From positions 1-15,780 of the forward strand of contig DEJE01000037.1 of NCBI GenBank assembly GCA_002353205.1: a stretch of DNA of 15,780 nt. The letters are read 5' to 3'. A program made the translations under genes and the position numbers. Position 1 is the first letter of the stretch. The number at the start of each line of letters is the position of its first letter. The notes under the pieces were generated by a model, which saw only the letters and a program-made list of their open reading frames with translations, did no database searches and was not told the DNA's origin. The DNA is from Prevotella sp. UBA2756. GTDB lineage: Bacteria; Bacteroidota; Bacteroidia; Bacteroidales; Bacteroidaceae. This document shows positions 12,340 through 15,780 of the stretch, piece by piece.

Positions 12340-15234
12340 TCATACGTTCAGTTTGTCACGCAGAAATCTTCCTGTCAGACTCTCGTTGCATGCCGACACT
12401 TGCTCTGGAGTACCAGTACATACGACATTTCCACCACGTTCACCTCCGTCGGGTCCTAAGTCGATCACATGGTCCGCACATTTGATAATATCCATGTTGT
12501 GCTCTACTACCAATATTGTGTGCCCTCGTTCTATAAGTGCGTCGAAAGCATGCAGTAGCCTGCTGATGTCGTGGAAATGAAGTCCTGTAGTGGGTTCGTC
12601 GAAAATAAAGAGCGTATGGTCCTGCCGTTCCTGCCCGATGAAGTACGCAAGTTTCACACGCTGGTTCTCACCTCCCGACAACGTCGATGAATTCTGTCCG
12701 AGCTTGATGTAGCCTAATCCAACGCTTTCAAGAGGTTTCAGGCGGTCGGCTATCAATTGTGCCGAAGAATTGGCTGTTTTTGTTTTTTTACCGTTTTCAT
12801 CGGTGTTTTCGCTATTGTCTGAGAAGAAGTCGATGGCCTCTGATACCGTCATGTTAAGAACATCATCGATATTCTTTCCTTTGTAGCGCACGTCGAGAAT
12901 ATCTCTTTTGAAGCGATGCCCATGACAAGCGTCGCACTCAAGCACGAGATCGGCCATGAATTGCATCTCTACGGTAATTACACCGGCGCCCTTGCATTCT
13001 TCGCACCTGCCCCCCTCGACATTAAATGAGAAGAACTGGGGCGAGAAACCCATCTGTTGAGCCAGCGGCTGCTCCGAGAAGAGTTGTCTGATGGCATCAT
13101 AAGCCTTAACGTATGTGGCAGGGTTGGAGCGTGTGCTCTTTCCGATAGGATTCTGGTCGACCAACTCTACGTGCCTGACCACGTCGCAGTCGCCGCTCAG
13201 TGCTACATATTCTCCCGGCAGTTCGGCAACTTCGTCGAGCCGGCGCTTCATGACAGGATAAAGGATTCCCTTGACGAGAGATGACTTTCCCGAACCCGAC
13301 ACCCCTGTGACGACAGTCATGACGTTAAGGGGAAACCTCACGTTGATGCCTCTCAGGTTGTTCATTCTGCACCCTTGAAGCTCTATGAACTGATTCCATG
13401 GTCTTCTGCTTTTAGGAAGAGGGATAGAAAGTTCTCCTGTGAGATATTTCACGGTATAAGATCTCGATGAATCCGTCGTTTTTTTATTCTTCAGGTTCTC
13501 AATATCCTGCCTGGTACCCATAAAGACAATCTCCCCACCCAGACGTCCGGCATCGGGTCCCACATCTATAAGGTAGTCGGCAGAGCGTATGATTTCCTCG
13601 TCGTGCTCTACCACTAACACGGTGTTTCCTATCTCTTTCAACCGTTTCAGTACTCCTATCAACCGCTGAGTGTCTCTCGAATGCAGTCCAATGCTGGGTT
13701 CATCAAGTATATACAACGACCCTACGAGACTGCTTCCCAACGATGTGGCAAGATTGATGCGCTGGCTCTCGCCACCTGACAGTGTATTCGACTGACGGTT
13801 GAGAGTCAGATAACTAAGTCCTACATCTTCAAGGAATTGCAGTCGGCTGACAATTTCCGTCAATAGTCGTTGCCCTATGCGTTTGTCGTGTTCGTCGAAC
13901 TGTAGGTTCTTGAACCATTTCAGCAAGTGTCCTACTGGCATTTCAACGAGATTGGAAATACTGGCACCGCCAATCTTCACATTTTCAGCCTCGGGCTTTA
14001 GTCGCGTGCCGTGGCAAGTTGGGCACACGGTCTTGCCTCGATAGCGACTCAGCATGACGCGGTATTGGATCTTGTACTGATTCTCTTTCACCATCTGGAA
14101 AAAGGCATCGATACTCACCTGTGAATGGATGTCCTTCGTGTCGGATGGCAACCCGTGCCACAGCCAGTCTTTATGCTCCCGAGAGAGCTTGTAGTATGGT
14201 TCAAAGAGAGGAAAGCCGTCAATGGCTGCCCTGCGGCAGAACTCTTCCTGCCACATTTTCATCTTGTCGCCGTGCCAGCATTGCACGCAGCCTTCATAGA
14301 CGCTGAGCGAACTATTGGGGATTACCAGTTTCTCGTCGATGCCTATCACTCTGCCGAATCCTTCACATTCAGGACAAGCCCCCAGTGGAGAATTGAACGA
14401 AAACATATTGTCCGACGGTTCCTCAAAGGTTATGCCGTCGGCCTCAAATTTTGTTGAAAAATCGAAGCATTGGTTACTGGGCATCAACATGATACGGCAT
14501 TCGCCATTACCTTCATAGAGAGCTGTCTCGCTCGAGTCGGTGAGTCGCGACAAGGCATCGCGGCTGTCGTCCACCGAGGCTCGGTCGATGAGCAGCCACA
14601 GCTGGTGTCCGCCTTCATGCCTCATGCTCTTCTCTGCCTTGTCTATAAGATTGCTATCCTCGATGAAATCGTCGATTCTGTAAAAATCACCCTTGTAGCA
14701 CACTCTGACATAGCCTTGTTGGTTCGACATCTCGAGCTGACGTCTTAGTGTGCGGTTTTCGGGTACGCTCATGGGTGCCAGGATTGCATATTTGGCTCCT
14801 TTCCCCAGACTGGCCACGCACCGGATAATGTCTTCCACAGAGTGTTTCTTCACCTCCTGACCGCTGATGGGTGAGAAGGTCTTTCCGATTCTGGCAAACA
14901 AGAGTCGCAGGTATTCATAGATTTCCGTCGATGTCCCGACCGTGCTTCGCGGATTGCGTGCTATTGTCTTCTGTTCCACCGAGATGGCTGGCGGCAAACC
15001 TTTTATGTAGTCGCAGTCGGGCTTGTTCATGCGTCCGAGAAACTGCCGCGCATAGCTTGAGAGCGACTCCACATAGCGTCGTTGCCCCTCAGCATAGAGA
15101 GTGTCGAAGGCCAGCGACGACTTACCCGACCCTGACAGTCCTGCCACAACGACGAAGCTGCCTCTCGGTATGCTGAGCGAGATGTTCTTCAGGTTGTTCA
15201 CCCGCGCGTTCTTTATTTCAATACAATCGTTCAT
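12340..15234 (-). CDS. uvrA: Excinuclease ABC subunit A
   Basis: A 964-residue DNA damage sensor of nucleotide excision repair; as a dimer with UvrB it finds bulky lesions. Two ABC ATPase halves: Walker A 32-39 (GLSGSGKS), signature LSGGESQR near 481-489, Walker B DEPSIGL; second Walker A 644-651 (Lys650), signature LSGGENQR near 851-861, Walker B DEPTTGLH. The UvrB-binding region between about 120 and 250 is present. The second zinc finger is intact (Cys744, 747, 767, 770; CxxC-x19-CxxC). The first is not: Cys287 and Cys290 remain, but the partner CxxC is replaced by FEAD at about 263-266. I believe this is a trait of one Bacteroidetes UvrA lineage. The start at 15234 begins with the conserved IEIKNARVNNLKNI stretch and sits 20 nt after a good -7 element; a frame open to 15357 would cross that promoter. 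Confidence 0.95.
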   Translation of the reverse strand: MNDCIEIKNARVNNLKNISLSIPRGSFVVVAGLSGSGKSSLAFDTLYAEGQRRYVESLSSYARQFLGRMNKPDCDYIKGLPPAISVEQKTIARNPRSTVGTSTEIYEYLRLLFARIGKTFSPISGQEVKKHSVEDIIRCVASLGKGAKYAILAPMSVPENRTLRRQLEMSNQQGYVRVCYKGDFYRIDDFIEDSNLIDKAEKSMRHEGGHQLWLLIDRASVDDSRDALSRLTDSSETALYEGNGECRIMLMPSNQCFDFSTKFEADGITFEEPSDNMFSFNSPLGACPECEGFGRVIGIDEKLVIPNSSLSVYEGCVQCWHGDKMKMWQEEFCRRAAIDGFPLFEPYYKLSREHKDWLWHGLPSDTKDIHSQVSIDAFFQMVKENQYKIQYRVMLSRYRGKTVCPTCHGTRLKPEAENVKIGGASISNLVEMPVGHLLKWFKNLQFDEHDKRIGQRLLTEIVSRLQFLEDVGLSYLTLNRQSNTLSGGESQRINLATSLGSSLVGSLYILDEPSIGLHSRDTQRLIGVLKRLKEIGNTVLVVEHDEEIIRSADYLIDVGPDAGRLGGEIVFMGTRQDIENLKNKKTTDSSRSYTVKYLTGELSIPLPKSRRPWNQFIELQGCRMNNLRGINVRFPLNVMTVVTGVSGSGKSSLVKGILYPVMKRRLDEVAELPGEYVALSGDCDVVRHVELVDQNPIGKSTRSNPATYVKAYDAIRQLFSEQPLAQQMGFSPQFFSFNVEGGRCEECKGAGVITVEMQFMADLVLECDACHGHRFKRDILDVRYKGKNIDDVLNMTVSEAIDFFSDNSENTDENGKKTKTANSSAQLIADRLKPLESVGLGYIKLGQNSSTLSGGENQRVKLAYFIGQERQDHTLFIFDEPTTGLHFHDISRLLHAFDALIERGHTILVVEHNMDIIKCADHVIDLGPDGGERGGNVVCTGTPEQVSACNESLTGRFLRDKLNV

Positions 15235-15254
15235 CGTGAGCTCATTTGTTGCTG

Positions 15255-15286
15255 CAAAGTTACGAAAAGTCGAGTGAAAAGCCAAA
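15255..15286 (-). promoter_or_regulatory. Bacteroidetes-type promoter for uvrA
   Basis: On the minus strand, TTTG (15286-15283) and TAACTTTG (15262-15255) are separated by exactly 20 nt, the same layout as the promoter at 592-623. Transcription would start near 15249, about 15 nt before the uvrA ATG. A second TAnnTTTG, TATCTTTG at 15335-15328, has only GTTG at 19 nt upstream and is a weaker alternative. No LexA-like operator was recognised. Confidence 0.65.
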
Positions 15287-15338
15287 TATATTTGAGGTTT
15301 TCCGAGACGGAGTAACTTCGACAGGGTCAAAGATACGT

Positions 15339-15360
15339 AAAAAAGTTGGATTCCCAACTT
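15339..15360 (-). terminator. Possible intrinsic terminator
   Basis: AAGTTGG (15343-15349) and CCAACTT (15354-15360) form a perfect 7-bp stem with a 4-nt loop. On the minus strand the stem is followed by four more Ts, giving a run of six. It lies 110 nt past the stop of the small leftward ORF at 15470-15712 and just before the uvrA promoters, so it could separate the two units. The stem has only three G-C pairs, so termination may be weak. Confidence 0.45.
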
Positions 15361-15469
15361 ATTTCTATAGAATTAACGTTGTTGTGTACCAATTATCAGG
15401 GTATAAAAAAGGCAATAATATAGCAGTTGGCACAAATACACGTCTAAACGCAGTCGGAAATGGCTGCAT

Positions 15470-15712
15470 TTATAGTATAACATAACTTGTATGATAGTTA
15501 TCAGTAAATGTGTTGTACAGTCCACAAATGCGATTTGCAATGTCATTTGCAACTTCAACAACCCTTCCATGAAAACGCTCGTTGTAGCCATTTGTGACCA
15601 TTATTCTATTTGGGTATTCACTATCTTCTCGCCTCAATAATATGGTAAATACATGAGCAAGAAGGTCATGGTTAATAAGGTTCTCATCTATGATGATTTT
15701 CTCTACTATCAT
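15470..15712 (-). CDS. Small hypothetical protein
   Basis: An 80-residue ORF in AT-rich DNA. I recognise no family. It is polar and mixed in charge (many Asn, Asp, Glu and Arg), with a hydrophobic patch near 17-26 (HDLLAHVFTILL) that could be an amphipathic helix, and no signal peptide. The ATG at 15712 overlaps the TAA of another minus-strand frame entering from the right edge (TAATG), suggesting coupling if that frame is real. The same frame stays open upstream to a stop at 15754-15752. A hairpin with a T tract follows at 15360-15339. It could instead be a fragment of a decayed gene. Coding status is uncertain. Confidence 0.35.
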   Translation of the reverse strand: MIVEKIIIDENLINHDLLAHVFTILLRREDSEYPNRIMVTNGYNERFHGRVVEVANDIANRICGLYNTFTDNYHTSYVIL

Positions 15713-15780
15713 TAACTTGGTATTGCCATCGCCACCAACAAGGGTGTGGTACTAACATAACGTGAGTTCGACGTAAGCCT
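15712..15780 (-). CDS. Possible C-terminal end of an off-window gene
   Basis: From the right edge one minus-strand frame is open for 22 codons and ends in TAA at 15714-15712, sharing its last base with the ATG of the small ORF. The product end reads VSTTPLLVAMAIPS. A competing frame ends AYVELTLC with a stop at 15754-15752. With so little sequence neither can be preferred with confidence, and both may be noncoding. Confidence 0.2.
   Translation of the reverse strand, partial: RLTSNSRYVSTTPLLVAMAIPS

Noticed and set aside
15235..15357. Longer start for uvrA
   Set aside because: It would cross the TTTG/TAACTTTG promoter, and the added residues do not resemble UvrA.
15373..15591. Minus-strand ORF of 72 codons near the right edge
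   Set aside because: It overlaps the 15470-15712 ORF in another frame, crosses AT-rich DNA, and has no family resemblance or favourable start context.

Overview
The window looks like chromosomal DNA of a Bacteroidales bacterium, most likely Prevotella or a close relative. The protein families and their motif variants fit that group. There are no clear Shine-Dalgarno sequences. The two best promoters match the Bacteroidetes pattern (TTTG, about 20 nt, TAnnTTTG). A lipoprotein carries the Asp-rich tail after its cysteine that is typical of the phylum. The genus is an inference; I could not compare the sequence with genomes.

Layout. Positions 1-610 hold no convincing gene but are full of repeats: two 8-bp-unit arrays in inverted orientation (2-43 and 490-531) enclose a 30-bp direct repeat, a GTTGAC motif recurring about every 21 bp, a palindrome, and a 22-bp tandem repeat. 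A promoter (592-623) then serves a rightward gene set: a SpoU/TrmH-type RNA 2'-O-methyltransferase (653-1492), an AddA-like helicase-nuclease (1588-4875) and an AddB-like nuclease (4872-7634). The addA/addB pair overlaps by ATGA. The gap between the methyltransferase and addA is made almost entirely of two 7-bp minisatellites, and a GC-rich repeat appears to have replaced the last codons of the methyltransferase.

Four leftward genes converge on these: uvrA (15234-12340), clpC (12258-9697), a beta-helix lipoprotein (9607-8180) and cytidine deaminase cdd (8157-7678). uvrA has its own good promoter (15255-15286). Lipoprotein and cdd are 22 nt apart and are probably cotranscribed. The last 420 bases at the right are AT-rich, with a small unknown leftward ORF, a possible upstream gene end coupled to it by TAATG, and a hairpin with a T tract that could terminate them.

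Function. AddAB processes double-strand breaks for recombination and UvrA recognises bulky lesions, so two DNA repair routes lie here on opposite strands. ClpC is a protein-unfolding partner of ClpP, Cdd salvages pyrimidines, and the methyltransferase modifies rRNA or tRNA. The genes are mostly housekeeping. The least explained parts are the repeat-filled left end, the minisatellite leader of addA, an apparent in-frame insertion in AddA, and the right edge.
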